A stretch of DNA of 64,000 nt from Engraulis encrasicolus (lineage: Eukaryota > Chordata > Actinopteri > Clupeiformes > Engraulidae), in assembly GCF_034702125.1 (NCBI RefSeq), contig NC_085878.1, positions 19,737,588-19,801,587 on the forward strand, given 5' to 3'. Position numbers and translations under genes: made by a program. This document shows, one piece after another, positions 1-12,564 of the stretch; the first letter of the stretch is position 1; the number at the start of each line of letters is the position of its first letter. Under the pieces are notes generated by a model that saw only the letters and a program-made list of their open reading frames with translations, did no database searches and was not told the DNA's origin.

Positions 1-41
1 GATCAGTCAAGAACTACAACATCAAACATGATTCATGACGT

Positions 42-47
42 TTTATT
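42..47 (-). terminator. Candidate poly(A) signal of NITR-A
   Basis: AATAAA on the minus strand, about 180 nt past the stop codon. The surrounding 3' UTR is recognisably similar to the NITR-B 3' flank at 17.6-17.8 kb, where an AATAAA is also present at the matching place. Confidence 0.5.
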
Positions 48-227
48 CACCCTCTTTATATTCAGAGTACAAATACTTTACTTTACATTTTCTTTAGTCA
101 CACACAAATTCCTCCCCTACAACAAGTCACTCCACTATTCCATTTCACTCCCCACTTCAATTAAGGGATTCAAGAGAAAGCTGGAGACATGCATTAATGA
201 ATTACAGTATGTCACAGTACTGGGTGT

Positions 228-3200
228 TCAGAGGCGTACAGCTGCATAAACAGCATCTGGTGGTGGCTCCCTCCTGGTTCTCCTGCCCCTGCTCTCCTTC
301 TTAGAGAAGCTCAGGGCTGCATAGTTCAGGCCATCACCAGACTCAGCCTGTGGGAGGAAGAGGAGTGTGTATTGATAATCTTGTACTTACTTAGGGGCGA
401 GCTGAGAGTTGGTCGAAACACAAATGAAGTGAGTTTATTTTCTTGGAATTGACACATTTTTGTCAAAAGGAGTAGGCTAAATTCAGCAAGCAAGGCAGGT
501 TTATCATCTCCATGAGAGCTTGAATCTTGTGCCATACCATTAGGATGTTATTTAAGTATCCTATGTTTTTCAGGTCAAGTCAAGTCTGCTTTATTGTCGG
601 TTTCTTCATATGCACAGGTCATACAAGGAAATTAAAATTACGTTTCCCTCTCTATACCATGAAAGGACATTTACAGACTGAAATCAAAATGCAAGACAGG
701 ACAAGTAACAGTGATGGACCAATAACGGTTAAGTGCTGAAGTAATAAATAATAACTGAGCATTTAACATGGTGGACTGGACAGTGATAAATCAGTAACAA
801 TAAGTGATAGAGTATAAATAACAATATAACATTTAAGGTTGAACATTTAACATATAGGGGAAAGGAATAGGAGACATGATAATAACAGTAATAAAATAAT
901 GGAATAATACTAAAATAAAGAATAAATCAAGAAATGAGGAGTTCAGATGCAAAACCACCTAACTCCATTTCTGAAGACCTGTACTTCTTTATTTTTAGAG
1001 AACCCTGTTGTTGGTTTGGTTTACATTCATGTACGTGATAATACATATAAATGGTTATATTACATAAATAAAATAAAAAATAAGCAATTTTGACAGCTTT
1101 GTATTAAATAAAAATGAATTAGGGCAAAAGACATGGCAAAAGACATAGTAATGCCAAACCAGGGTGAAATGAGCACGTTAGGGATCTACATACTGTAGCT
1201 AGAGATGCCTTCAAACTCTGGTGTGATGCAGGCAGGCCTCGACAAGGTCCCCTGTTTCTGAACAAGAAGCTCACAAATGCTAGATTAAAATATGCTCTCC
1301 GCTTTACCAAGCGGAATGAAAGCACCATGAGAGCTGATGCACTTGCCAGTAGGCTGCAGAATAATGATTATTATGACTTTTGGAAAGAAGTTAAAGCATC
1401 AAACAATAGCAAAACCTCTCTTCCCTCTGATATAGAAGGGGTGTCTGGAACTGACAATATTGTTGAGAAATGGCGTAAGCATTACCAAGAATTGTTTAAC
1501 TGCATTAAGAATGACCCATTTGAAGTTAAATGTACTGACTCAACTGAAAATTTTGTTATTAGACCTGAAGAAATACTTGAAGCAATATCAGCACTAGATA
1601 ATAATAAGGCATGTGGCATGGATCTAATCTGTGCTGAGCACCTTAAGTATGGAAGCAAGAAACTCTGCCCTCTTTTAGCGATGTGTTTTACTGCACTCCT
1701 CACCCATGGAGTGCTACCAGAGTCTCTCTTGTCCATATTGCTTGTCCCAGTACTAAAGGACAAAGCAGGGAAACTGAATAGTATAGACAACTATAGACCA
1801 ATAGCACTGTCTAGTATTCCTTCCAAGGTTTTAGAACGGGTACTCATTACAAGGCTTGATGCTTTTTTAGTAACGTCAGATAACCAGTTTGGTTTTAAAA
1901 AGAAACACAGCACCGATATGTGTATATTTGCTTTAAAGGAAATGGTTGCCAAATATGTAAACCAGAACTCCACTGTTTTTATGTGCTTCCTCGATGCTTC
2001 TAAGGCGTTCGACCGCATAAATCATACAAAATTATTTATTAAATTGCTACAGAGAGGGGTACCTAAGGTCATCATTAGGATCCTGGTGTTCTGGTACAGC
2101 CACCAAACAATGCGTGTCAAATGGGGGTGTGGAACATCATCCCCATTTCATGTATCTAATGGTGTCCGCCAAGGTGGGCTTTTATCTCCTGCACTGTTTA
2201 ATGTTTACATGAATGATTTATCTGTCCAGCTGAGTATGTGTTCCACAGGCTGTCTAATTGGCAGCTCTGTGTTTAACCATCTCATGTATGCAGACGACCT
2301 GGCCATTGTGAGTCCTTGTAGTGCTGGCTTACAACAACTCCTTAAGGTATGCACTGAATATGGCCTCTTGTATGATATTAAATTCAATCCAAAGAAGAGT
2401 AATGTCATGATAGTGAGGAGTAAAGAGGATAAGAAGATGACATTCCCTGTTTTTTATCTGGGTGATAGTTCACTTATGGTGTGCAAGGAGGTTAAGTATC
2501 TTGGTCATATAATATCTGATGATCTCTGTGATGATCGTGATATATACCGGCAACGGCGTAAACTGTATGCTCAGGCTAATATGCTTCTTCGCAAATTTAG
2601 CATGTGTTCTTTTAATGTCAAGTGCTCCCTGTTTAGAGCCTTCTGCACACCCATGTACACTGCCCATTTATGGTGCAAATACAAGCATAGCAGCTATCAG
2701 AAGCTAAAAGTTGCATATAATGACACAATGAGACTGCTGATGAGGATACCCAGATGGTCCAGTGCCAGCTGTCTGTTTGTCCACTCCAATATCCCTGGGT
2801 GTGATGCAGTCCTGAGAAATGTAATGTTCAAATTCATGGGACGACTGGATTGCTCCCAAAATAGCATAGTTGAATCTCTGGTAAACCCGGCCAAGAGTTC
2901 TGTAAGGTTCTCTTCTGAGCTCAGGCGACATTGGAGAAAGTGTCTTTATGTTTGATGGCTGTAGGCCTATCTTGTGTTTTTCATTTATTTTATCCTTGAC
3001 TGTCTCTAATTTAATCTATGTAATCTATATATGTATGATATGGACCATTGTGTCTGTCACAAATAAAGAATGAATTAAGATTATTTTCTGAAAAGGCACT
3101 TAGGGGGTTTTGCATCTGAACTCTTCAAATAAAGAATGAGTAGAGGCCTAATTTTCAGCCCTTAAATACTGAAAATTACAGTTTTGTGATTTATATAGAC

Positions 3201-5585
3201 GCAAAATAGATCTGAGTGTTAGAAGTTGGTGTCGGGACAATTGAAATGCCACGAGAAAAGTTGACATTTGTGATGATTCACAAGATGTTCCACTGTGTAC
3301 TAAATATGAGACAATTGTGAAATAAGTCATTTCAAATCATCTAACTGTACATTTTGTATAAACGGGAAATGGTGAGAATATAAAGCAGACCTATTTATGT
3401 GCAATTAAGGTGATTGCTTTGCAGAGATGTGTATACACATGCTGTTTTAAATGTAGGGCATAATATCATCTTAAAGATAATAAAATTGTGTTGTGTTTTC
3501 AATGCACTGTTTCATTTATCTTGCATGAATGTTTAGAACACCCCAAATAAGACACAGGCGATGATCAATCATGCAATCGTGCAATCATGAAACTTAATTC
3601 TGTACACTGCCATTAACAGGCATGTGAATTGTATGCAAGGCAATGACATGCTTTGTATGTTAAAGTAAAGTATTTTTTTTAATCAACTTGCCACGGCCTC
3701 ACATAGGCCTCATGAAAACAAAGAAATAAAATTTGCCTATCAGAAGTGTCAACAGAATTTTGTTAATCCAGTTTATAACAGACATACATTTTACTTAATA
3801 TTTTTCAAAATGTATTTGTATTAGACCGGATAACACCACACTCTCGATTAAAAGGTGCCAAACATAAACCAAAACTGTGATTAATGAAAGAAATATGCCT
3901 GCACTCTTAAATCCTCTTAGAGTTCTTTTAATTTACCAAGCTGTCACACAAATAGGATTGTGCAGAATATTTTCTTCCATTTATCACTAAAAAATTTTGA
4001 AAAAAATCTTACTTGAGTTCTTTGCTGAGTATCAGTGCTGCTGTCTACATCATGCTGCAAGTTTTCTGCTGTAAAACGAGACACAGACTCAGCACAGTTA
4101 AACAATCAAGATAAATCATGATATTGTTGATATGTTAATTATCCATAGTTAATCATGAAACATCTCACTTACTCCCGCAGGTACCGGCTTTATTCCTGCA
4201 GATCATCCAAGCCAGACAGCAGGCCAGTACAACACAGCTGCAGCCCAAAGCCCCAACCAGACCAACCAGCACAGAGTTCACTGGCTCAGCTGTGAAGCAT
4301 GAAGTAGAGACAGTCATGGTATTCAAAATATGCATTGCTATTTGCACATCACTACCAACCGCGTCAGTTTACCCTCAATATAGTGTCTCAAGACCTCTGT
4401 ACTTAGCCGCACTAGAGTGTTTTTTTGTCGTCTAAATACCAACTATAAATTTACACTATACTGACCTGTAAAAACAAAATGCTGTCCATTTTTTTGACAG
4501 CATAGCAAACAAGTGTGGCCAAGTCCAGTTTAATGAAAATGGAAATGGATGAAGGGATTAATTTAATGATATGATTAGATTTCATAAAAATATATAATTC
4601 ATTATAATCATTATGTACATGTCTTAAAGTGACAAGAGAGAAACTAACAGTCAAAGTTATGGAAGTAGCCTACCAAGTCTGAGTGTTGTTCCGTTCCCAA
4701 AGAGTATGTGTCCACTGGTAGCTATGGCGCAGTAGTAAGTTCCAGCATCAGTGATGTCGACGTCCTTCTTTGAGAGAGTGTAGACACAGCGGCCCTCACA
4801 CTGACCACTGCTGCTCTTGTTGATGTAAATGAGGCCTGGATGGGAAGCTCCTGAAGCAGGTCGGAACCAGAACACACTGAGCTCTTCTGTTCTGCTCTCA
4901 GTCAGCACCACACACTCCAGTGTCTCTGAGCCTCCTGGGGAAACCGGGCCTGATACTGGGTCTTGGATCACTTTTGTAGTGGAGTGGTTTATGTGATTTT
5001 GATCTGTAATGATTTTACGTACATAAACGTAATTAAGTATTCCACTGAACCTACTGTGGTAACATTAAAAAAAAAACAGACAAAGGCTTACCTTTCACTC
5101 TCAAATATGTTCCATTTCCAAACTGTGGATCATAATTATTTATGTCACCACAGAAGTAGAGTCCTTCGTCAGATGGCAGAATTCTAGTAATTAAAAGCCT
5201 GAATGCTCCAGAAACTTCACTTAAGTTGAAACGGGTATCCTTGAAAGCACTAGCGAGCATGGGAGGCTGGTGTACATACCTTGTTCCCACAAATGTTGGG
5301 GTTTGTCCAATTATTTGCTTAAACCATGTAGTTGTTACAAGATTGTTTGGGACTGGGCATTCTAAAGTCACATTATATCCAGACTTGGCAATTGTAACAG
5401 GTTGAAAACTATTCACAGCTTTTACTGGACCTGGAAGAAAGGATAGTTAAATGTAAAAATATTTTTGGTCAAGATAGTAATAAATAGCTATATCGATGAG
5501 TTTTAATATGGCAGTATCATTTTATTTACTTACCCACCAACATTGTCCAGATGGTAATATAAGTATAAAGCAATCCATGTAACAT
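228..5585 (-). CDS. NITR-A: inhibitory novel immune-type receptor, six coding exons, apparently intact
   Basis: Predicted type I leukocyte receptor of 337 aa. Exons, all on the minus strand: leader 5534-5585, V 5092-5430, I 4674-5003, transmembrane 4173-4289, short cytoplasmic 4013-4068, last 228-347. Every junction has GT-AG and the phases join (1,1,1,1,0). The V domain shows Cys in LECP, Trp in TWFKQ, DEGLYFC and a J-like FGNGTYLRV. The I domain shows LECVV, FWFRP, an extra Cys pair in GQCEGRC, YYCA and FGNGTTLRL. V plus I domains that both end in J-like FGxGT motifs, followed by an ITIM tail, is the NITR signature. The transmembrane exon (VLVGLVGALGCSCVVLACCL) has no charged residue, so DAP12-type pairing is unlikely. 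The last exon has a canonical ITIM, LNYAAL, and an ITIM-like AVYAAV near the C-terminus. The last intron is 3.7 kb because it carries a LINE. The family call is firm; ligand and exact orthologue are unknown. Confidence 0.9.
572..760 (-). mobile_element. 3' end fragment of an L2/CR1-like LINE
   Basis: The stretch starting with GGTCAAGTCAAGTCTGC, followed by the TTATTGTCGGTTTCTTCATATGCACAGG region, is a diverged reverse-complement match to the 3' UTR and TTGACT-repeat end of the LINE at 48.8-52.7 kb. It lies in the last intron of NITR-A. Confidence 0.6.
925..3137 (+). mobile_element. Non-LTR retrotransposon inside the last intron of NITR-A, bordered by inverted repeats
   Basis: This intronic insertion encodes a reverse transcriptase. 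It is bordered by GAGTTCAGATGCAAAACC near 942 and its inverted, slightly diverged copy near 3095-3125, so the LINE may have landed in a small palindromic element. The word AAATAAAGAAT occurs just outside on the left (about 913-923) and on the right (3127-3137) and may be a target duplication. A third copy near 3060 makes that uncertain. Confidence 0.7.
1168..2955 (+). pseudogene. LINE ORF2 fragment: reverse transcriptase, 5' truncated
   Basis: The frame is open from 1168; an in-frame ATG lies at 1327. The product has the linker and RT domain of a non-LTR retrotransposon: YRPIALSSIPSKVLERVL, FLDASKAFDRI, NGVRQGGLLSPALFNVYMND and the catalytic LMYADDLAIV. A long C-terminal region (YLGHIISDD and beyond) follows to a stop at 2955. 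No endonuclease domain is visible, so the copy is 5' truncated. The downstream sequence carries AATAAAGAATGA. The clade is uncertain; it is unlike the L2-like copies elsewhere in the window. It lies antisense to the host NITR gene. Confidence 0.85.
2956..4012. other. Intronic sequence of NITR-A without recognisable genes
   Basis: AT-rich intron between the LINE and the short cytoplasmic exon. I see no exon, RNA gene or further repeat structure apart from the inverted-repeat end of the LINE at about 3095-3125. Confidence 0.6.
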
Positions 5586-5657
5586 TTTGATGTCAGAGAC
5601 TCCACTTCATATCACGGGAAACATTTTTTTCTGTGAAGAGCCTAATGCATGAGAGCT

Positions 5658-5665
5658 CTTAAATA
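5658..5665 (-). promoter_or_regulatory. TATA-like box of NITR-A
   Basis: The minus strand reads TATTTAAG here, 73 nt upstream of the leader ATG. The same box sits at nearly the same distance in NITR-B and NITR-D. The site is inferred from position and conservation between paralogues. Confidence 0.5.
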
Positions 5666-6294
5666 CAGCGAGTGGGCCACAGGTTGATGACAACACTACA
5701 CACACAGGTACGCACACACACATACACACACACACACAGAAAAAGAAAGAAAGGAAAAAAACCCAGACACATGGTATACAACATCTCAACTTCAAAGAGA
5801 GCAAACCACAAAGCTTCCTCTAACAATGTAGGTTACTATGTTTCTGTTGTCTGGTAGACATATTTAGGAAACTGTAATACAGTTGATACTAATTCTTGCA
5901 GTTGATTCAGAAACACTCAATTTCCCAGAAGGACCTTTGCAACCTAATATCTACAACTGTCAAAATTAACAAATTCTCTTATGTGATTCTACACCTTAAA
6001 AAAGTAGTGTAACTTCAAACTACTCTCTTGAGCTTATTGGTACATCTAGGCGGCAAAGTTCAGCATAGATATATTTGAACAGAGAAGCAAACAATCAGAG
6101 ACACTCATAACTGTTGTGAATTATGAAATTGGATTTGTGAATAGATAATATTATGAAAATATTCATACATTGCCAATGCAAACTGTATAATATTTATTAT
6201 AGTTTATTTTTTAAATGTAAATTGAGGTCCAATAGAAAAATAGTAGAGAGCCACTCTGCCAGTTACAATGGAAACTAAGCTACATTGTCATTTA

Positions 6295-6568
6295 GGTGCT
6301 GTTTCCACGTAGCTGGATATTTTTATATGTGGATATTTTTTTTTCCTGGTTCCATTGGTTTTGCATTGGTTTTGGCCTTCCGTTTCCACGAAGTAGATAT
6401 TTAAAATCCAGGTATAAAAAGCAGGAGGAAAAAAAAATCCTATTTAGGGGGCTGAAACGCATTTGTTACAATGGAGGATTTATTTTTGTCCACATGTTGC
6501 GTTTACACCTAAACAGGAGGAAAAAAATACCCTGCTAAAAAAATATCCTGCTACTTGGAAACAGCACC
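6295..6568. mobile_element. 274-bp MITE with TTA target duplication
   Basis: The ends are GGTGCTGTTTCC and GGAAACAGCACC, with inverted similarity continuing to about 30 bp. A direct TTA lies on each side (6292-6294 and 6569-6571). The matching place in the NITR-B flank lacks it. A 3-bp TTA duplication fits PIF/Harbinger-type MITEs. Confidence 0.7.
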
Positions 6569-7315
6569 TTAATAAAGTCATTCAAGTTTGAATAGACTAT
6601 TTTCTTTTTACCTTTCTGACCTTCAATGTTTTCTGTAGTTAAAGTCGATCAGACTGATGGCACTTAATTCCTCAATCTGTACCATCTTATACAAATGTCA
6701 ATAAAAATAATTGAAAAATACATTGTTATCTTTCCCAATAGCACCAATATTCAAAGAATTTGTGTAAAATGTATCATCTGCATCATACGTGTCCTTCAGC
6801 GGAAGTTGAAACACCTTGTTGGAGAGGTGACCTAGACAGAATTTTACTCAGGGAGGATCCACAGACTGGTTTTCCCCTCAGTTTAAAAAACGATTCTCAT
6901 TTGAAATGTTTCTAATTCTATTGTAACTTGTTGAAATGTGTTTAGACTTATGATTTTGTATAATGTTGTATGTCATGTCATGTAAGTTGAGTGTGCACAG
7001 CACAAGATGCTAGGGACACCATTCCAGCCGATTGACGTCCTGCAGGAGAAGGTGATGCCGTATCTGAGGATTTGTGAATGTACCTGCAATGAGCAACTGT
7101 CCAATCAATAGTATAAAGGACCTCATCTGTTTGTGTGTGTGTGAGACGACCATGAAGGCGTAAGAACAAACATTGGTCAAAAAAAAAATACTGCATGAAA
7201 TTCTGAGTGAGTGACGTCAACTGTTTTAATAAATTAACCATGCTGAACTGCCATACATACCTCACCCAGTGTGTGTTTACTAAAAGAAAAAAAAGCCTTC
7301 TCAGGATTCCTTCAC

Positions 7316-7386
<71 letters not shown>

Positions 7387-7833
7387 TCTGTGTGCATATG
7401 GCACGTGTGTATGTGCATGAGGGTATACTGTATGTGAGTATGTTTGTCAGAGGGGGTATGTATAAGTGTATTTATACGTTCTAAACAGTCAGTTTGATTT
7501 GAAAGAGGTATGTTGTGAGCAAATGCTTTAATAGTAAACAGGTGATCTCATATGCCTCTGCTTTTTGACTTCCAAGTTCCAACCAACCTGTAGGCTAATG
7601 TATTGTAGCCTCTTTGCTCAGATGGGCTCACCGGCGGGCCCGTTTACTCTTTACTGAAAAGACTCAACTACATCATAAAAACATTACTATGACATTACCA
7701 AAAGCCATTAGTAACAGATTAAGACTCGGGCATCACAGTTTGGTGACAGTAAGGCTATAACACAGGCTCTGCGGTTAAAATCAAAAGCAGCATGAAGATT
7801 CATCAGAATGATCCAGCACCATGGACAGCTACA

Positions 7834-8047
<214 letters not shown>

Positions 8048-10250
8048 TTTGTGTAAAGGGCCGATAAAGTGTGGTCTGCACAAAGACCTAGATGCCGGTA
8101 CCAGTGGAAAATTTCAACGTGTTTGTGGTTTAAAGGTGTGAGTGTGAAGGGCTGTTTGCACCTCAGTCGCCCCCCACACCTCATCTCATCTCCCCCTGAC
8201 CTCTTCCTTTGCAACAGTGAGCTAAAGGGTGCACAGTCTCTCAGGACAGCATGCATGTAAAACATACACTACATGTGATATGCAAAGACAAAGCAGGCAA
8301 GTTGATCTGTAAAGTACATTTCAAACACAGAGGCAGTTGAAGGTGCTTCAGAAAAAATATGGAAATATATCAAATAAAATATGCTCATGTACACATTCGC
8401 ATGCGCTCGCATGCATATATGCAAACACGCGCGCATGCACGCGCACATGAACGCACGCACACACTCACACACACAGAGACTTATCTTGGGATGTACGATA
8501 TTTTAACTTAAAACTGCAGAATTAGATGTTTTAATGTACAAATTATATAGTATTGTTTGTGAGTGGAAGACTATACACAAAGTCTATAGAGACCCTTGCA
8601 CATAGGTCTGCGTGTCATTATGAAGCAGCAGAGGAGGGGCTGAGGGGATGCTGCTAAACGGCTCTGCAAACCGCTGGGTTTATGAAACCTCTGTGGTCAC
8701 AATAGTAGCTCAGAAGACAATGCACAGAGTGTTGCAGCAACAAGCATCCTGACAAACAAACAAAGGTGATTTGTGTGTGTGTGTGTGTGTGTTCGCGTGT
8801 GTGTTTGCGCGTGTGTGTGTGTGTTTCGTGTGTGCGTTCGTGCGTGCGTGCGTGAGAGAGAGAGAGAGGGACAGAGAGAGAGAGGTCGGGGGGGAATGAC
8901 ATGATGATGGTTTCAAAATCATTAAAAAACCTGTAGGCAAAAAGGATGCTAAAGACATAAGTGACTGTATGTCGCCTTTGTCATGAGGATAAGCTCACAC
9001 CTTGAATGTAAACACCAAGAAACAACACATTTTCACATGACTATGTGTAAAGAAAAGTGTACGCATAAGTAGTACATATCCAGCACTAACAGTACCTCAG
9101 TTGTGGGAAAAATAAAAGAATGTTAAGTTATTCTATTGTTCTTGCTATATAAACACAGAAAACACAGAAAGCAAGGTAATAGAGTATTCCCTCTTTTTAG
9201 TGGCAGATTATGTCACACCATGATACACAACTTGTGAATGTCATAAAGTAACTAACTTACAGGAAGTGTTCAGAGACACTGGCAGCTGGTCCAGCCCACT
9301 GTATCCACCCCTCGTGCTGATTGGCTGGGGCTTCTAAAGGGTGATTGGTGTTTCTGGTGGTCTATTCTCCACCCCTTTCCTGTATGTCAAACCTGATCTA
9401 CTTTTGTAGTTATTGTTCGTTTTTTCCCCCCTGATTGTTAAAACTCAAACAGTGATTCCCATACCACATTTATAAAACTATAATGACTAAAACTAGACGT
9501 AAAATGTACTTTCAGCACTCAGTTAACAAACTTACTACAATTTAACACACAGTTGGCAAATGTTTTCAATACAATTCATGGCAAAGTACAGTAGGCTTGT
9601 TCTCGTATAGCTGTAAAAAACAACTCATTGCTTTACATCCGATTTTTATAGATCAACACTTCACATTTATTGATATTATTTACTGTACACACTCTTGAAA
9701 AATGGTTATATTTTTCTGTGAATTACATAGTTAACCGTTAAAAAACCCATACATATTTATATTAGAATGTGACCTTAGCAGATGAACTTCTCATCTTCAG
9801 CTAATGACAATTTACAATCGGTGCAAAGGTTTAGGAAGCTTTTCAAAATGTATTTAACTGTTGTTTAGCCAGGAAAGGTCCTGTTGAGTCAAAGTGACTC
9901 TACCGTTGGGGGTAACACTCTACGATAAGGTCACGTGAGTTATGACGGAATAATGTCTGAAGTTATGATTGATTAATTGTGAATAAACAGATGATTCATG
10001 TATGCAATAATTTCTACTCCATTAGTAGTCATTAATTACTGATGGTTGGAGTAATAATGATTCACCATGAAGTAAATGTGGTCCGTCAAGGGTTAATTAA
10101 GAGTGTGAGTTCCAAATGTTAGTAAATCATGTGTTAACATTGCTGAAAAAGATCATACCATATCTTTCCGATCATATATGAATCAGACCTTAGTTAACGG
10201 TGTATGAGTAATAATGGAATGATTTGGTCAGTATCAAACACAAGCAGGTA

Positions 10251-11199
10251 ATTCACCTTTGGCTAAGGCCCGCCCTAAAGTGCTTTTTGACCAATCATAG
10301 CGCAGCAAAAGGACGGCCTCGGACAAACCTCGGACAGTTTTGACAGCGCTCCATTGAACTCAATGCTGAAATCGCATGTTTTCAAGTAGTTAGCGAGATA
10401 CTGTCTTATTATTATTAAAATATGATTGGAAATTGTGCCTGGGGTATTTGTGACAAAAGTGCAAGTTTCCCCGCGATGTAACAGGTGGTAATCGCTTTCC
10501 TGTTTACCTAAAACCGGACTATTATTAGCAGCTGGATAGTCTGCCTTGAAGGGTCTCGGCAGCCTCACACTCGACTAGAAAGCACACGGATCAAAGACAT
10601 AGGCCTACTTTGTGTGCTCCGATAATGCCACCATCTCATTCGTGTCACTTTTCAGTAAGGTTGTAAGCAAACTACGAACCTGTTTCAGAGTAGGATTTTG
10701 GATTTCTGACCTAATTAATGAAGAAACACCACTAGCAAAGTTAACTATCGGTCACGGCAGGAGTGTTTTGACTAGCAGCTGATGGACGTGATTTTGTTAA
10801 GCTACTGAAGATATAAACGCCAAACGTTAATGTTACACATTGCTGTGGTAGCTTTGAAGATGACTACATCCATCACGTTGTGTGATTTCGTTTTCGTCTA
10901 GCAAGTTTGAGTCAGGGCTCAAAAGATATACGAGCGCAGCTTACCATGGTGCTGGTTACAATGCCTATCGATAGTGTGAGAAGAGCCCATAACACCACTG
11001 TGATGCATCGCATGACAGTTCAGAAAATAAATACTTATATTCACAATACTATGAATGCCGTTTTTTATTTATTTGGGGTGAATAACTGCTACGATTTGCA
11101 GTCGCTGCATAAATCACATTGATATCTCAGCATTGAAAGTTTATCCGTCCGACCTAGCAACTGTAACTAAAGAGGGCGGGGCTTAGCCAAAGGCGAATT
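10251..11199. mobile_element. Nested element with terminal repeat CCTTTGGCTAAG
   Basis: The left end AATTCACCTTTGGCTAAGG and the inverted right end AATTCGCCTTTGGCTAAGC share about 25 of 27 bp, continuing into CCCGCCCT. The interior of about 950 bp encodes nothing recognisable. The target duplication is unclear. Confidence 0.6.
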
Positions 11200-12120
11200 G
11201 GAGTGCTTCTGGGTCTTCACCTTTTTTCCTTGGTGCTCACAAAGAAAATGGAATATAGTACAAGAACGACCACTAGCTGGTGTGGCCAGGAGTGGCACTG
11301 CAGCTATGTTATCGCAGCCAAGTAAATAATGAATGGGTGCCAATGGGGCTGTACGCTTCTCATAGAACTATCTGCCCGTGTGATTTTTTCCCTGGAAACA
11401 ATGGAGTCGCGTTGGATAGATATGAGTAAGTGAAAGCATTTGCCGACACGTTTGCATCTTGTCAAGTGTTAGATTCGTGAAAATGACCCTTATTTCAACT
11501 ATAGCAATGACATAACACGTGACAATCGACTTTACGGCACTACGCCATTTGTTTTGTAGTTTTAAGTCTGACTTCAGATGTCGATGTGTTTAAAGTTATG
11601 TTAGGATTGTTGCGGACACCTGTTATTTATTGCATTTAAGGTGGTGGAAAAGCAGCATGTGTACATGGGGTAAAGGAAATGACTGCGCTCATCCTTAAGA
11701 ATTTGGGCACCTTCAATTAACATGTTGGACGGTGGTGGGGGGTTTTGAGGTGTGTGACCGTAGATGTCGCTGCTAGGATCAGTCAGAGTACGTCTCTCGT
11801 CAGCTCTGGTCGTGAATAGTCGCAGAGATTCCTCAGCCAGCAGGTATTAGCCGAATGCTAGCGTGTTGCAGGACAAAACTAACACGTCTTTGGGAGAACA
11901 AAGCCATGTCAGGAACCTTTAACTTCACTTCTAATACAACTTCCATGATAGGTACAGAATGTGCACACATCTTTACAAACCAGAGAACAGAACCGTCACA
12001 AATCCCTGCTGAGCCATTTAGCCCAATAGGCTCCCATTCATCTTTTACTTGGCTGCGTTCGCCAACGGGGCTATAATGGGAGCCAATGACAGATGCCTAT
12101 CTCATAGCTTAGAGAATTTC
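11200..12120. mobile_element. Inverted-repeat element, arms at 11314-11350 and 12021-12056
   Basis: GCAGCCAAGTAAATAATGAA on the left matches the reverse complement of the right arm with a few changes. A further partial copy of the arm follows at 12062-12083. The interior lacks a coding region. The borders are approximate. Confidence 0.45.
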
Positions 12121-12564
12121 TGGTGCTCATCAGTGTAGGGGCTCTCAAACTTGGTCCAGGAAGACAGATGCTGAGGCACTCAAGGTTGCAATTTTTTTAC
12201 TTTTTTATTTGGCTACAATGCCTACGCGTTTCGGCCCTTATGGCCTTCTTCAGGGCGTATCAAGAGCAGGTCACATGTATGCCACTTTTTAAAACAATCA
12301 GGTTGGTCACATGACACAAGTCACATGATTAGCAGGTCACATGATTAGCAGGTCACATGAGAGAATACAACAACAAGGAACTTGGGGCACCATAAGTAAG
12401 TAAAATACATTAGATTTGTTAGGTTAAGTAAACCCCAGCTTCACAGTAACAAATAATACACATATAATCATAATGATCTTTTTCAACAGTTAGTAGTTCA
12501 GGAGCAGTAGGAAAAGGCATATTTTTGTGAAATCATAAACACATATATAAATATCAATCACATC

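Noticed and set aside
10907..11122. 71-aa plus-strand frame starting MSQGSKDIRAQL
   Set aside because: It lies inside a terminal-repeat element and has no recognisable domain or coding signature.
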